A stretch of DNA of 64,000 bases from Stentor roeselii (lineage: Eukaryota > Ciliophora > Heterotrichea > Heterotrichida > Stentoridae): assembly GCA_006503475.1 (NCBI GenBank), contig RSEH01000026.1, positions 149,674-213,673 on the forward strand. The letters are read 5' to 3'. The notes beneath the pieces are model-generated. The model saw only the letters and a list, made by a program, of their open reading frames with translations. It was not told the origin of the DNA and searched no databases. This document shows, in pieces, positions 49,767 through 61,100 of the stretch; positions within the stretch are counted from its first letter, which is position 1; each line of letters begins with the position of its first letter. The position numbers and the translations under genes were made by a program.

Positions 49767-52700
49767 ATGAATTCTGAGAAATTCAAACCTGGAGAAATCC
49801 AAAAAAGCAAGATCGCGCCAGGAGGTCAATTCTCAAAAATCGACTCTTCTCAAAAGCCAAAGAAAAAGCTTCAAAAGCGAAAAATCGACGACTACCTTCT
49901 CGACTGCATCAACAGAAAACTTCTAGAAATCCGAACCTGTCCCTACATCGACATAAAGCACGTCGGAAGAGTGAACTCGATAGCATTCTCCAAATGTGGT
50001 GCCTTTGTTGCCAGCGGGTCAGAAGACAGGTTCGTGAAAGTCTGGAATCTTTACGACAACAAAGAATTATTCTGTGACAGTCACGACGATGAAGTCTTTT
50101 CTGTGAGTTTTTCCCCTGAAGCCAAATACATCGCTTCAGGGTCAAAAGACCGAAAGGTGAAGGTTTGGAAGATTTCTAAAGACAAGGAAGTCTTTTCAGG
50201 AGAACATGAAGGAATCGTCTGGACTGTTGCTTTTTCTCCGAATGGAAAACTTGTCGCTTCTGGAGGAGATGATCATGTAATAAAGATTTGGGATATGAAA
50301 GGAAATTTAAAAAGAAACATTTTGAATCATAAAGAACCTGTCTTTGAAGTCCTTTTTTCAGGTGATGGAAAATTTTTAGCCTCGAGGTCTAAAGATAAAA
50401 CTGTTGCAATCTGGAGTTTTAAGTCAAAATCAAAACTTTTTCAAATCGTTCATTCAAAACCAGTGACTTCTATTTGTTTTTCTCTTGACAACCAATTTCT
50501 AGCTTCAGGGTCAGAAGACTGTTTAGTGAAAGTTTTCAGCATGTTAACAAAAGACGAGTTGTTTTGTGCGAAACATGCAGATCAAGTGAAATCTGTTTCT
50601 TTTTCACCCAATTCAAACTTTTTAGCTTCTGGGTCTTTTGACAAAAATGTGAAAGTCTGGAACATAAAAAAAAAACAAGAAGAATTTTCAGGGTTTCATG
50701 ATGATAAAGTCTATTCAGTTAATTTCGCTCCAGATGGGAATCTTCTCGCTTCAGGGTCTTATGATAAAACAGTAAAAGTGTGGAACATCAAAGAAAATCG
50801 CATCGAGTTCAGTGAAAATCATTCAGGAACTGTTTACGCGGTGTGCTTCTCACCTGATGGGTCGTTTCTCGCTTCAGGGTCCTGGGATAAAACAGTGAAA
50901 GTTTGGAATATCAAAGAGCGACAAGAGGAGTTCATCGGAAATCATTCAGGGACTGTTTGGTCCGTTTCTTTTTCATTTGACGGAAAACTGGTCGCAACTG
51001 GGACTGAAGACTGTCGAGTGACTGTTTGGAACACGAAAGGAAAACGACAAGAAATGTTTTTTTCTCATTCAAAAATCGTCAGGTCCGTATCTTTCGCGAA
51101 CAAAAGCAATGCCTTGGCTTCAGCCTCTGAAGACGGAACAGTAAAAATCTGGGATCTTTCAACGAAAACAGAAGAATTCACAGTGAATCATCTTTTAGGT
51201 GTTTTTTCATTAGTCTTTTCAGCAGATGACAGTCACTTTGCATCAGGGTCTTTAGATAAAACAGCAAAAATCTGGAATCGAAAAGGAGTGCAAATCGCTT
51301 CAGTCCAACATGGAGGACTTGTGAGAAGTCTTCACTTTTCACCTGATGGGCAAAACTTGATTTCAGGGTCAACTGACAACAGTATTAAAATCTTTGATAT
51401 TGTAAAAAAAACTGAGTCATTCACAGTCACTTCCACAAGGACTATTCGTTCAGTTTGCTTTTCACCTGACGGGAACTTCTTCGGTGCAGGTTCTGAAGAC
51501 TGTACTGCGAAAGTCTGGAAAACATCAGATCATAAAGAATTCGTTATTTTAAAACACTCTAAAGCAGTGCGTTCAGTTTCCTTCTCACCAGACAACAAGT
51601 TCTTCGCGTCAGGCTCAGATGATAAAAGAGTGAAAATCTGGAATCTTAAAGAAAATCGTTTAGAATTCAAAGCAGATCACTTGGGACCTGTTTGGATTCT
51701 CAGTTTTTCAGCTGATTGTGCTTTTTTAGCTACAGGATCTGAAAATAAACTGGTGAAGATCTGGAACTTGGCTGATAAAAGAGAAGAACTGACTGGACAT
51801 CACTCAGGAACTGTTACATCTATTTGTTTCTCTCCAGATTCTACAAGTCTTGCCTCTGGCTCTGAAGACAACACTTTAAAAATATGGAAAATTAAAGGAA
51901 AACCTGGAGAAATCAACTCAAACGGCTCTGGAAAGATCTTATCAGTCGCTTTTTCTCCAAATAACGCCTTTCTCGCTTATGGTTCTGAAGATAATAAAGT
52001 CAGGGTTTGGAATATTTCCGAAAATAGAGAAGAGTTCGTTCGAAATCATTTAGGAAGTGTAAAATCTCTCGAGTTCTCATTTGATAGCAAGTTGTTGGCT
52101 TCAGGGTCCTTTGATAACACAGTTAAAGTATGGGATATCAGAGACAAAAGAGAAATTTTTCATGGAAAACATACAGCGAATGTAAATTCAGTCTCTTTTA
52201 GTATCGAATCGAAAGACTTGATTGCCTCTGCCAGTGATGACTGGACTGCAAAGCTCTGGAAAATCAGTGATATGTCTGTTGTTGCTAATGTTTGTCATTC
52301 AGGAAAAGTCTATTCTGTGTCCTTTGCAAATGATAGCAAATTCTTGGCTTCTGGCTCTGAAGATAACACTTTAAAGGTCTGGAATGTTGAGAAAAATAAA
52401 GAAGAGTTCAACGGGGTTCATGCTGGGACTGTCTGGATTGTTTCTTTTTCACCGAATTCGAAATTTGTAGCTTCAGGGTCTGAGGATAACACGATTAAAC
52501 TATGGAGTCTTGATTTGAAAATCAATGTTTTTACTGGAAGACATTTGAATACTGTTACAACTTGCTTTTTCTCCAGTGATTCAATGTTTTTGGCATCAGG
52601 AAGTGAAGATAATACGGTAAGGGTCTGGAATCTTGAAGCGAAACGTGAAGAATTCAGTGGAAAACATTTGGATACTGTAAGAGCCGTTTGCTTTTCAAGT

Positions 52701-55700
52701 GATAATAATTTTTTAGCTTCTGGTGGAGATGATAAAACTGTTCAGGTCTGGAACTTGAGAGAAAAACGGGTCGAGTTTAATGAAAAGCTTGAAGGAGTTG
52801 TTTATTCAGTTTGTTTTTCTTCTGATTTTAACTATTTAGCTGCAGGGTCAGAAGAAAAAAAGGTTAAAATCTGGAATGTTAAAGATAGAGCTGAATTCGT
52901 GATTGAGGATTCGTCGGATATCAGATCGTCTTTTATTATCAATGGGAAGATACCTGAAAGTGGAAGTGGGATGAATTGTGAAAAGAATATTAATCCAACG
53001 AAAATTGAACCTTATTTAAATTTGGGTTATTCAGGACAAGTTTCATCAATTTTTTACTCACCTGATGGTAATTATTTAGCTTCAGGGCTCAAAGATAATA
53101 AGGCTATTATTTGGGATATAAAACAAAACACCGAGGTTCTTCAGGTGGTGCATGAAAATGAGGTCACAGCAGTTTGTTTTTCACCTGATGGGAGACTCTT
53201 GTGTTCAGGATCAAAGGATAAAAAAGTGAGAGTTTGGAACATAAAAGAAAACAGAAAGGAATTTATTGGATTTCATAAAGATTCTGTAAACTCATTATCT
53301 TTTTCAAGTGACGGTAATTTCCTGGCATCAAGTTCAAATGACAAGACTGTGAAAATCTGGAATATTCAAGACAAACGAGAGGAGTTCCAAGGAGGGCATT
53401 CCGATATAGTATCAATAGTCGTTTTCTCACCAAACGGTAGCTTCTTAGCATCAGGTTCATTAGACAAAACAGTCTCCGTTTGGAACATAAAAGAAAAAAT
53501 CGAAGAATTCAGCGGTGATCACAAAGGAAGAATCAACGAAGTCTGTTTTTCCCCAGACGGCTCTTTGGTCGCTTCAGCCTCAGATGATAAAACAGTAAAA
53601 GTCTGGAACTTTTTAGAAGGCACTTTAAAATTTGATAAAGAACACAGCGGAAAAGTAAAATCAGTGGCATTTGCACCAAATAGTTGCTTTTTAGTCTCAG
53701 GTACTTCTGATGGAAAAGTGACGATTTGGAGGATTGAGGACGGTAGTCAAGTTTATATTCGAGATCATTTAGGAATTGTGAAATCTGTTTGTTTTTCACC
53801 TGATGGCTTTTTTTGTGCATCTGGGTCAAGCATCGGGACTGTTCTCATTTGGAACTTGAAAGAAGGAAAAGACCCTTTTATCGGAATTCATTCGGATGAA
53901 GTCCAAAGTCTTACTTTTTCACCTCATGGAAATTATGTCGCTTCTGGGTCTTTTGATAAAACTGTTAAAATTTGGAGTTTAAGAGGAATTAATCAAGAAA
54001 AAAACAGTGAGTCTAGCAATTTTACAAGATTTGATCAATGGCCAGGTTTAAAACCAAAAGAAATTGATTTCATTTGTTTTTCGGCTGATATGAATGTAGC
54101 TGCTTCTGGATGCACTGAAGCGAAAACAATAAAACTTAAGAATTTGAAACAAGCGAGTTATTTGAATCACTTGAGAGGAAATCCTCGATCTTTATCATTA
54201 TCGAGCAGAGGAGATCTTCTAGCTTATGAGCTTCATAATAAAGGACTTATTTTGTGGGATGTGATAAATAATCAAGAGTTTCGAACTTTCAAGTATTTTA
54301 AAGAAGTAACATCTACTTGTTTTTCTAATTTTGGAACTTATTTAGCGGCAGGTACAGAAAAATCAGTGATTTTGATAAATTTAAATGAAGAAAAATCAAA
54401 ATATAACTTTACAATTCACAGTGAAGCAGTTTTAGCACTTTGTTTTTCTAATGATGAATGTTTTTTAGCTTCTGGTTCATGGGATGGTGAAATACAAATC
54501 TTTGACGTTCAAGAAAAAAAATATCTCTACAGGTTAGATAAACGTGAAGGATGCATAACATCAATGGTTTTTTCACCTACAAAGGACTACTTGGTCTCTG
54601 GATCTTCAGATGGCTTTATCAAAATCTGGAATGTAAGGACTCCAGAAGAAATATACAGTTTAGTCCTTGATAAATTAGAATTCATCTCAGTTTCTATGTC
54701 AAGAGATGGAAAACTGGTTGCTATTGGAGGAACTGATAAATCTTTTATTATTTTAGATATTGAGGATAAAAGTAGAGTTTTTAGTGAAGGATTAAAAGAA
54801 GCGATCATGAGTGTTTCTTTTTCATCTGTTGAGGATTCAATCGTTGTTGCTTTAAGCTCTGGAATCGCGAAGATTTGGAAATATGAAGTTGAAAAAAAGG
54901 AGGAAGAGGATGAAGAAGATGCGATAAGACAATCGATTAAAAAAAATAAAGAAATTGAATTAACAAGCTTAACAAATAGAATATCAAAAGATGGAGAAAT
55001 AAGCCTTGGTAATAAAATTCCTAGCGAATACATTTATGAAAATTCTCCGATGAATAAATCAAAAGAAATGTTTATTTATAAGTTTACAAAAGGTCTTTCG
55101 TATAAAATCAATGAGAGTACCACAGGAAATGCATTGAATCAAAGAACAGAAATAATCGACTCTTTGAATGCTATTGATTTAGCAATAAAATACACCTACG
55201 GGTACCGAATTTCAACAAGTAACTTTGGCTTCGATTTGATGAAAAAAGATCAAAAATTAAACAAGTTCAAAATTATAAGTTTTATAGGTTCGCAACTTAA
55301 ACTGGAAATAGATTCCAAAACCTTTACATTCGCATTAGAACAAGAGTTAAAATTCAATCAGTTATATTTAGATTTGATGGAATATCAAAAGAAAGAAAAC
55401 TGCATCGTGAGCATCGATACTGAAGTGATTCCATCTAAAACAATGGTTTTAAGGCCAGCATCAGTAAGTGACCCATTTTTAAACAGTCCTCTTACTTACT
55501 ACTACGCCCTTGAAGCCATTCAAAAAGGAGTCTTCGACAAAATCACTTCAAAGCACTGCAACATCTTAATTTCTCAGTATAAATACACTGTTTTGCACTT
55601 CGCATCTTACACAGGTCAATCAAAATCTCTTGAAACTCTTCTCAACGAAGATCAAAATGATGTTGACATCCAGGCTGACATTTTCGGCAAGTCACCTCTT

Positions 55701-57218
55701 TATTATTCGTGGATGAAAAAAGAGTTAAGTTGTTTTGAAATAGTTCTTCAGTACCTGATAAGGATAGATGCAAGTGATCGACTTATCAGTAACTTGCATT
55801 CAACTAGAAATGACTTTTTACTAATCATAGAAAGCTCATCAGCGAATCTTGCAGTGTACTTGTCGAAAGTTCTAATGAAAGATGAAAGTGACATCAGGAT
55901 ATCGATTCCTGCTAAGCTTCCTAATCATTTAATAAAGGATACAATCAACCCGATGTTCAGTGATTTCGATGGAGTGCTTGAAAAAAATAAAGATTCGAAA
56001 TTCATCAGCGGAATTTTGAAATTTAGTGCTTTTGCCTTGCCAATCGAGCCTTATTCCAAGAAGAACATAAAACTGTTAAGGACTTTATACGAATGCACTA
56101 ATAGAAAAGTTTATGATGACATCCTTATTCAGTACTTGATTGATCATAACTGGAATTCAGTGTTTCGATGGTCATTTGGATATTCAATCCTCATTTGGGT
56201 TCATATTTTGTTTTTCTTTTTAACGTATATCAAACCAAATGATATGAACACGATGATTCCTTTATGGACTACCTACACTTTGATACTCATTTGGGAAGTT
56301 GTTCATTTAGTGCTGGATTTTAAGATATATTTGAGGAGTACTTGGAATATGATTGATATTTTACTCATCTTGTTGACACCTTTTTGGAGTTATCTGAGAT
56401 TTTACAGTCTTGACTCTTTGTACACTGACCTCGCTTTGGCTTGGCTTTTGATGATTAGAGGAGTCGCCCCTTTCAAAACATTCCACGGGACACGACATTA
56501 CATTCGTCTTATATTGCAATCACTGAACAACATCAAGTATTTCTTAATCATTTTCCTGTACTTAACCTTATTTTTCTCAGTTCTGATTTTCATAGTCCTC
56601 AGAAATGATGAAGACCATAACACGAATTTCTTTGAAATGGTGAAAATGTCTTGGTATTTGAGTGCTACTGGGAACACTGCAATAGAAAGCAACTATGAAA
56701 TCATTTCTTTGGTTATTTTCATGTCAACGATTTTGAATCTGATTTTGATGCTTAACATGCTGATTTCAAATCTTGGAGACAGTTATGATCAGTTCTGCTT
56801 CGATAAGAACATCATCGACTACCGTGAAAGGATTTCTCTTACTCTTGAAGTCCAAACTGCTCTGTTTTGGAGAACTCATATTGACAGGACTCACTTTGTT
56901 CATATCTTGACTAGAAAATATGAAAGCAAGTTGGAAGATGATGACGACTGGCAAGGGAGGATCATGTTTACTGAGCTGAAACAGGAGAGAAGGATTGAAA
57001 ATCTAGAAAGACTCATGAATGGACTTGATCTTAAGATCTCTGGAGTTGAAAAAAAAATTGATTTAAAGAATAAAGGAGATCCTGATGAGATTGATGCGAA
57101 AATCAACGGAATTTATGAAAAAATCTCTAGACTTGAAAATAAAATTGATAGTGGATTCAAGAGTATGCAATCCCATTCATCAGCTGCTTCTCTGCCAGTA
57201 AAAAAATCTAAAGTCTAG
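49767..57218 (+). CDS. WD40-array / TRPV-like channel fusion (2,483 aa)
   Basis: A single uninterrupted frame. Residues 1-60 are basic. Residues about 63-1710 hold roughly 39 WD40 repeats of 41-42 residues (H..xVxSVxFSPDGxxLASGSxDKTVKVWN), enough for five or more propellers, with one linker after repeat 24. An acidic stretch (EEEDEED) and an intermediate domain follow. An ankyrin-like pair lies near 1940 (TVLHFASYTGQSKSLETLL). Six TM segments span about 2128-2341, with a pore helix before TM6. TM6 ends ILMLNMLISNLGDSYDQF, the NxLIAxxGDTY-type signature of TRP channels. The tail has a coiled coil (about 2400-2460), suggesting multimerisation. A cation channel with a huge cytosolic scaffold is inferred. 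The ATG follows TATATAA. Confidence 0.9.
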   Translation: MNSEKFKPGEIQKSKIAPGGQFSKIDSSQKPKKKLQKRKIDDYLLDCINRKLLEIRTCPYIDIKHVGRVNSIAFSKCGAFVASGSEDRFVKVWNLYDNKELFCDSHDDEVFSVSFSPEAKYIASGSKDRKVKVWKISKDKEVFSGEHEGIVWTVAFSPNGKLVASGGDDHVIKIWDMKGNLKRNILNHKEPVFEVLFSGDGKFLASRSKDKTVAIWSFKSKSKLFQIVHSKPVTSICFSLDNQFLASGSEDCLVKVFSMLTKDELFCAKHADQVKSVSFSPNSNFLASGSFDKNVKVWNIKKKQEEFSGFHDDKVYSVNFAPDGNLLASGSYDKTVKVWNIKENRIEFSENHSGTVYAVCFSPDGSFLASGSWDKTVKVWNIKERQEEFIGNHSGTVWSVSFSFDGKLVATGTEDCRVTVWNTKGKRQEMFFSHSKIVRSVSFANKSNALASASEDGTVKIWDLSTKTEEFTVNHLLGVFSLVFSADDSHFASGSLDKTAKIWNRKGVQIASVQHGGLVRSLHFSPDGQNLISGSTDNSIKIFDIVKKTESFTVTSTRTIRSVCFSPDGNFFGAGSEDCTAKVWKTSDHKEFVILKHSKAVRSVSFSPDNKFFASGSDDKRVKIWNLKENRLEFKADHLGPVWILSFSADCAFLATGSENKLVKIWNLADKREELTGHHSGTVTSICFSPDSTSLASGSEDNTLKIWKIKGKPGEINSNGSGKILSVAFSPNNAFLAYGSEDNKVRVWNISENREEFVRNHLGSVKSLEFSFDSKLLASGSFDNTVKVWDIRDKREIFHGKHTANVNSVSFSIESKDLIASASDDWTAKLWKISDMSVVANVCHSGKVYSVSFANDSKFLASGSEDNTLKVWNVEKNKEEFNGVHAGTVWIVSFSPNSKFVASGSEDNTIKLWSLDLKINVFTGRHLNTVTTCFFSSDSMFLASGSEDNTVRVWNLEAKREEFSGKHLDTVRAVCFSSDNNFLASGGDDKTVQVWNLREKRVEFNEKLEGVVYSVCFSSDFNYLAAGSEEKKVKIWNVKDRAEFVIEDSSDIRSSFIINGKIPESGSGMNCEKNINPTKIEPYLNLGYSGQVSSIFYSPDGNYLASGLKDNKAIIWDIKQNTEVLQVVHENEVTAVCFSPDGRLLCSGSKDKKVRVWNIKENRKEFIGFHKDSVNSLSFSSDGNFLASSSNDKTVKIWNIQDKREEFQGGHSDIVSIVVFSPNGSFLASGSLDKTVSVWNIKEKIEEFSGDHKGRINEVCFSPDGSLVASASDDKTVKVWNFLEGTLKFDKEHSGKVKSVAFAPNSCFLVSGTSDGKVTIWRIEDGSQVYIRDHLGIVKSVCFSPDGFFCASGSSIGTVLIWNLKEGKDPFIGIHSDEVQSLTFSPHGNYVASGSFDKTVKIWSLRGINQEKNSESSNFTRFDQWPGLKPKEIDFICFSADMNVAASGCTEAKTIKLKNLKQASYLNHLRGNPRSLSLSSRGDLLAYELHNKGLILWDVINNQEFRTFKYFKEVTSTCFSNFGTYLAAGTEKSVILINLNEEKSKYNFTIHSEAVLALCFSNDECFLASGSWDGEIQIFDVQEKKYLYRLDKREGCITSMVFSPTKDYLVSGSSDGFIKIWNVRTPEEIYSLVLDKLEFISVSMSRDGKLVAIGGTDKSFIILDIEDKSRVFSEGLKEAIMSVSFSSVEDSIVVALSSGIAKIWKYEVEKKEEEDEEDAIRQSIKKNKEIELTSLTNRISKDGEISLGNKIPSEYIYENSPMNKSKEMFIYKFTKGLSYKINESTTGNALNQRTEIIDSLNAIDLAIKYTYGYRISTSNFGFDLMKKDQKLNKFKIISFIGSQLKLEIDSKTFTFALEQELKFNQLYLDLMEYQKKENCIVSIDTEVIPSKTMVLRPASVSDPFLNSPLTYYYALEAIQKGVFDKITSKHCNILISQYKYTVLHFASYTGQSKSLETLLNEDQNDVDIQADIFGKSPLYYSWMKKELSCFEIVLQYLIRIDASDRLISNLHSTRNDFLLIIESSSANLAVYLSKVLMKDESDIRISIPAKLPNHLIKDTINPMFSDFDGVLEKNKDSKFISGILKFSAFALPIEPYSKKNIKLLRTLYECTNRKVYDDILIQYLIDHNWNSVFRWSFGYSILIWVHILFFFLTYIKPNDMNTMIPLWTTYTLILIWEVVHLVLDFKIYLRSTWNMIDILLILLTPFWSYLRFYSLDSLYTDLALAWLLMIRGVAPFKTFHGTRHYIRLILQSLNNIKYFLIIFLYLTLFFSVLIFIVLRNDEDHNTNFFEMVKMSWYLSATGNTAIESNYEIISLVIFMSTILNLILMLNMLISNLGDSYDQFCFDKNIIDYRERISLTLEVQTALFWRTHIDRTHFVHILTRKYESKLEDDDDWQGRIMFTELKQERRIENLERLMNGLDLKISGVEKKIDLKNKGDPDEIDAKINGIYEKISRLENKIDSGFKSMQSHSSAASLPVKKSKV
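49960..54890 (+). repeat. Array of about 39 WD40-encoding repeats, unit about 123-126 bp
   Basis: Each unit encodes 41-42 residues and many share near-identical cores such as GCTTCAGGGTCT...GATAAAAC. The order of conserved strands is maintained throughout. Repeats 33-35 and 38-39 are the most diverged. The array suggests growth by unequal exchange of one to several units. Confidence 0.88.
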
Positions 57219-57349
57219 TTGATATTAGGTTAGAATAAATATTGGAGATGAGTAGGCTTAAAAGTATCCTCTGTGAAGAAAAAATTTAAAAGATATATAT
57301 TGTTTACGCTATTATTCATCAATTTGCTTCAAACTATTTAAAAAGAGTA

Positions 57350-57735
57350 TCAATTGAATTTTATCTTACTTCGAGTAAATTTTTCACTCATCCACTCAGT
57401 GCTCTTAACTTGCCTTGCAGGATCTAATCTTTTACCATAGAGAACATTAACGAACCTCTCAACATTTTAAAAAGTTCTATTTGATATTGTTGATATCTCT
57501 CTTGCAACATATGTAAGGAAGGATAGCATTTACTATTTCTTCAGAATAGTGCAAGTTTTAGGCTGGAAATGTTAATGAGTATCTTGATGCTAATAGTGAT
57601 CAGCTTAGAATTATCATTATTCGCGAAGGTTTTCTGGAAATACTTATCCCTATTGGGGATTAGTTTAGGTTTATTAGGATTGAGGGTAGTTTCGGAGTTG
57701 TTATTTCATTTAATTAAATTGTTAATAAATTATTG
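57350..57735 (-). pseudogene. Kinesin motor-domain relic
   Basis: On the minus strand, pieces in three frames give the order of the kinesin motor C-terminal half. FINNLIK is followed by TGA and then NSETTLNPNKPKLIPNRDK, matching (V)I..L.....HIPYRDSK. Next come NNDNSKLITI (GGNSKTxMI), then NLHYSEEIVNAI, and LTYVAREISTISNR (ETLxTLRYAxRAxxIxN). An in-frame TAA at 57467-57469 precedes the terminal open stretch ending at TGA 57350. No start, P-loop or intact frame remains. It overlaps and discredits the plus-strand ORF at 57569-57880. Confidence 0.5.
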
Positions 57736-58118
57736 CTGTGGTGTTCAATGTGCTAGTAATATAAAACAAAACCAAATAACTGGACTTCCCAATTTTACGA
57801 CGCTAGTAACTTCTCATTCCTACAATGAACTCAAAATAATAATTAAAGAATCATATTTAATCTCTTCTATTTTATATTAATTTATACTTTTTAATTTTAG
57901 TTTATATAATTGAAAGAATTCTGAAAATAAATTGAATTCTATAAATAATTTACAGTAATATTCTTCATGCTTTAAAACTTATTGTTAGAAAACCCTAACT
58001 TTATAAAACTTTATAAATATTCTCTATGATATGCCCTAAATTTGTAACTCTGTATTCTCCCTATTTAATTAATCTTTGCAGAAATGCATTTTTTCTATAA
58101 AATCTATTCCTAAAGTTA
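57736..58118. other. Intergenic region, about 380 bp
   Basis: AT-rich; no feature recognised beyond the edge of the kinesin relic. The 3' end of the minus-strand DUF3638-like gene lies at its right border. Confidence 0.45.
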
Positions 58119-61100
58119 TTATGATTCTTTACTCTTAAAACTAGGCCTTCTTCCACATTGAAGAATCTCAAAATAATCCGAAAATCTGCTGACAATTCCA
58201 TAATTCCTGAATTCCGAAATTTTGATGATAAGTTTTTCAGGACACGCTATAAACAAACATTTTTCACATCCTAAAACTCTTAAACGATTTTCTTTCTTGA
58301 CATACCCAGTTGATTCGATGAAACCTGAATTAAAAAACTCATCTTGACTTAAAGACCTGGGAATCGGACAGTAGCCAATAAAGTTCAAGTAGTCTTCAAG
58401 TTCAGAGCTATCCACAAACATAGATCCTGCAAAAACAGCGAGCTGCTGAAGTAGATCTTTCGGGAATTCAAATTCAAACCTTGAGAAAAATAAACTCTGG
58501 TCCGTTCTAGTTCTCGGCATCAGCATGCTTAGAGTAGTGGAATCTTGCGAAAAATAGTTAAAATGATTATGTGCTTCAAATGCACTAATAATCACAACAT
58601 GGCCATCTGATATATTTGGATTGAAGCAAATCCACCTGGGAGGTTTTAAGTAACTATCTCCGTAGTACTGTTTTGTCACAGTATTCAAAAAGTCAGAAGT
58701 TAAAAAAATTCTTTTACTCCAAGCTTCAGGCTGTGAGTCGTTTTTTACTGATGATTGAGAAAAACCTTGCCCGATATTAATGAAATCTTGAGAATCCTCC
58801 GGAATAAAACCTGTTTTTATAAATAAATATAGTCCTTTAGCATTTTTTGGACAAAGAGGAATCGCTGATTTAGGTTTCTCGATTTGCACTTCTTCTTCTA
58901 TCTCAATTTCAAGTTCAATTTCTCGTTCTTCATCAGAACGGTGAGAAAGCATTTTGAGATCGCCTGCGATTTTCCTTATAAAATTAATGATTTTTTTAGA
59001 TTTCTCATCGAAAAGTGCTGATGGTACTGAATTCTTTTTTAAGTATGAAGCGATCCCTTGAGAGATTCCATCCAAAATATGTTTGGCTGAAAATTCATCT
59101 CGATCAGGATCATACAACGAAGCAACATCAGTATTTTCCTTTTCTTCATATAAATTCGAGTATTTTTTAATATCATTACATTTCTCATAATCTTCACAAA
59201 TCTGCATCCGTCGATAAAAGCTAAGTCCTTGAACAGCCCAATACATTAGTTGGCTTAGTATCATGTTTTTTGTATTTTTTATCGCCCATTCAAGGATTTC
59301 TTTTGTTCCTATATTTGAATTATTTTGGCGAATCTCATTGTCAACTTCGTGACTAGCGAAAAAACAAACCTGATGTCCGTTTCCAAGCATCCTCATCCTC
59401 ATACAGGCCTGCATTAATCGATCCTTAGTCAGATCTTTACCTAGTGTGACGGCTCCAATTGTTCCCTTAGGAATTTTCAAATCAGTTCCTCTCGTATGTG
59501 TGTCGTCCAAATAAATAACACAAGATTGCAAATGAGTCTTATAAGGCGACATTTCAAAAGCAACAATATGACCTTGTCGGTCGATAACTTTGATTTCGTT
59601 GTTTTCATCAAAATACACTCCAGCTTCGATATCAGATCTTAATTTAAGCCACTCCTTGACCAGTTCTTCGTTTGTCAGGTCAAGCATCAGAGCTCCTGCA
59701 TCAAGAAGCAGTCTGAGATTAGAATTTTTCTCTGAAATATCTTTTAGTAGTTGATTGCTACTGACTCCAAGTTTAATAGATATGTAAGAATTGTTCTCTG
59801 GATGAAGTAAACTTTCGATAAGACTTCCGTTTGTTCCTGATAGGTTAGTAACACCTGAAAAAGAAGTGTTTAAAGGAAGGAGAAATTTTGAATCATTTGT
59901 CCCACTGAAGCCTGTTGTTATAGTTTTTTCTGGACATAGATCCCAGGATGAGTTGCAAAGTTTTGAACTGAATTCTTTCATTTCTTTTGGATATACACAA
60001 GTATTCAACCAGAAATTAATAACGATTGTGTGCTTGCGAAGTAAGGGATAGAGGATATTGTATTTTTGGTGGATTTCTGATAAATTTACTCCTTTCAACA
60101 TTCTTATCGAGTCATCTATTTCTTTATTCGGAGGAATACTTTTTATCCAGCTCTCATATTCACTTTCAGGGAATGGGTTGTTCTTCAGTTTTTCAAAGAC
60201 CTGATCAAGTTGGTTATTATTGAGTCCACTGTAAAAGTAACTTAATTGCGTCAATAAAATAGAAATATCAGGGTGTGCGAATTGTGCTCTTTCTGCTGGT
60301 ACATCCTTAGCTCTAAAAGGTACAGCTTGTTGAAGATAATTTGTATTAACTCCATAATTAACCCTCCATCTTTTGCTCAAAACACTAAAAAGAATTTCAT
60401 AAGAAAAAATACCCCTCAAAATAATGATAATTTCATGCCTTTCACCTAAACTCGGAAGAATATCTTTAAGTTCTTTTCTAATTTCTGGCGGAACTACTTG
60501 GCTCAAGATGTAATCTAAGACGACTTTTTTTACTTTATCCTTCAAAGGTAAAAATTTAATGAAATTCGCATTTCCATTCAGTATATCTAAACAAATATTC
60601 TTACACAAATCGCCATAAGCATCTTTATTCAACAATCTAAAATGAGGGTATGCGATCGGATCTTCTTGCTGTTGAAAAAAAACACTTTTATCACCAAAAG
60701 TTTTTTCTAGTTCTGAAAAGTGGTTTTTAGCTAAATCTAAAACTGCTTGACAAACTTGCCATCTGAGTTGTCCACAAGAGATCTGCGACTGTTTCCCAAC
60801 AGTGTAGACAAGTTGATACTTCGGACTTAGAATTTCATCAGATTCATCAATCACATCTCTACAGTATTTTCCCAGCCAATTTTGAATTTCAACCATTTTG
60901 AGTCCAAGATTTTCATTATTTCTGCAAAGTTCTAAGCCTTTCAAATTAAAAGAAAGTCTGAATTCAGGCAAAGTTATAAAAATTCCTTTTTTTCTTCTAC
61001 ATTCTTTTAATAGTGTTTTAATAGTTAAAATTTTGTCATAATCAAATTCAGTATCACGCCTGCAAGGAACAACATAGACTCGTTTATTTATCACTCCTCC

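Noticed and set aside
49562-49777. Plus-strand ORF of 71 codons starting MNKLISGSFDK
   Set aside because: Its first residues are a WD40 blade fragment of the upstream relic; the rest is low-complexity Lys/Ser and it overlaps the true start of the WD40-channel gene.
54587-55033. Minus-strand ORF of 148 codons
   Set aside because: It is antisense to the WD40-channel gene; the Ser-run mirrors the acidic stretch of the real protein.
57569-57880. Plus-strand ORF of 103 codons with a hydrophobic start
   Set aside because: It lies antisense to the kinesin-like relic, whose motif order is a better explanation. Leucine-rich frames arise easily opposite AT-rich coding DNA.
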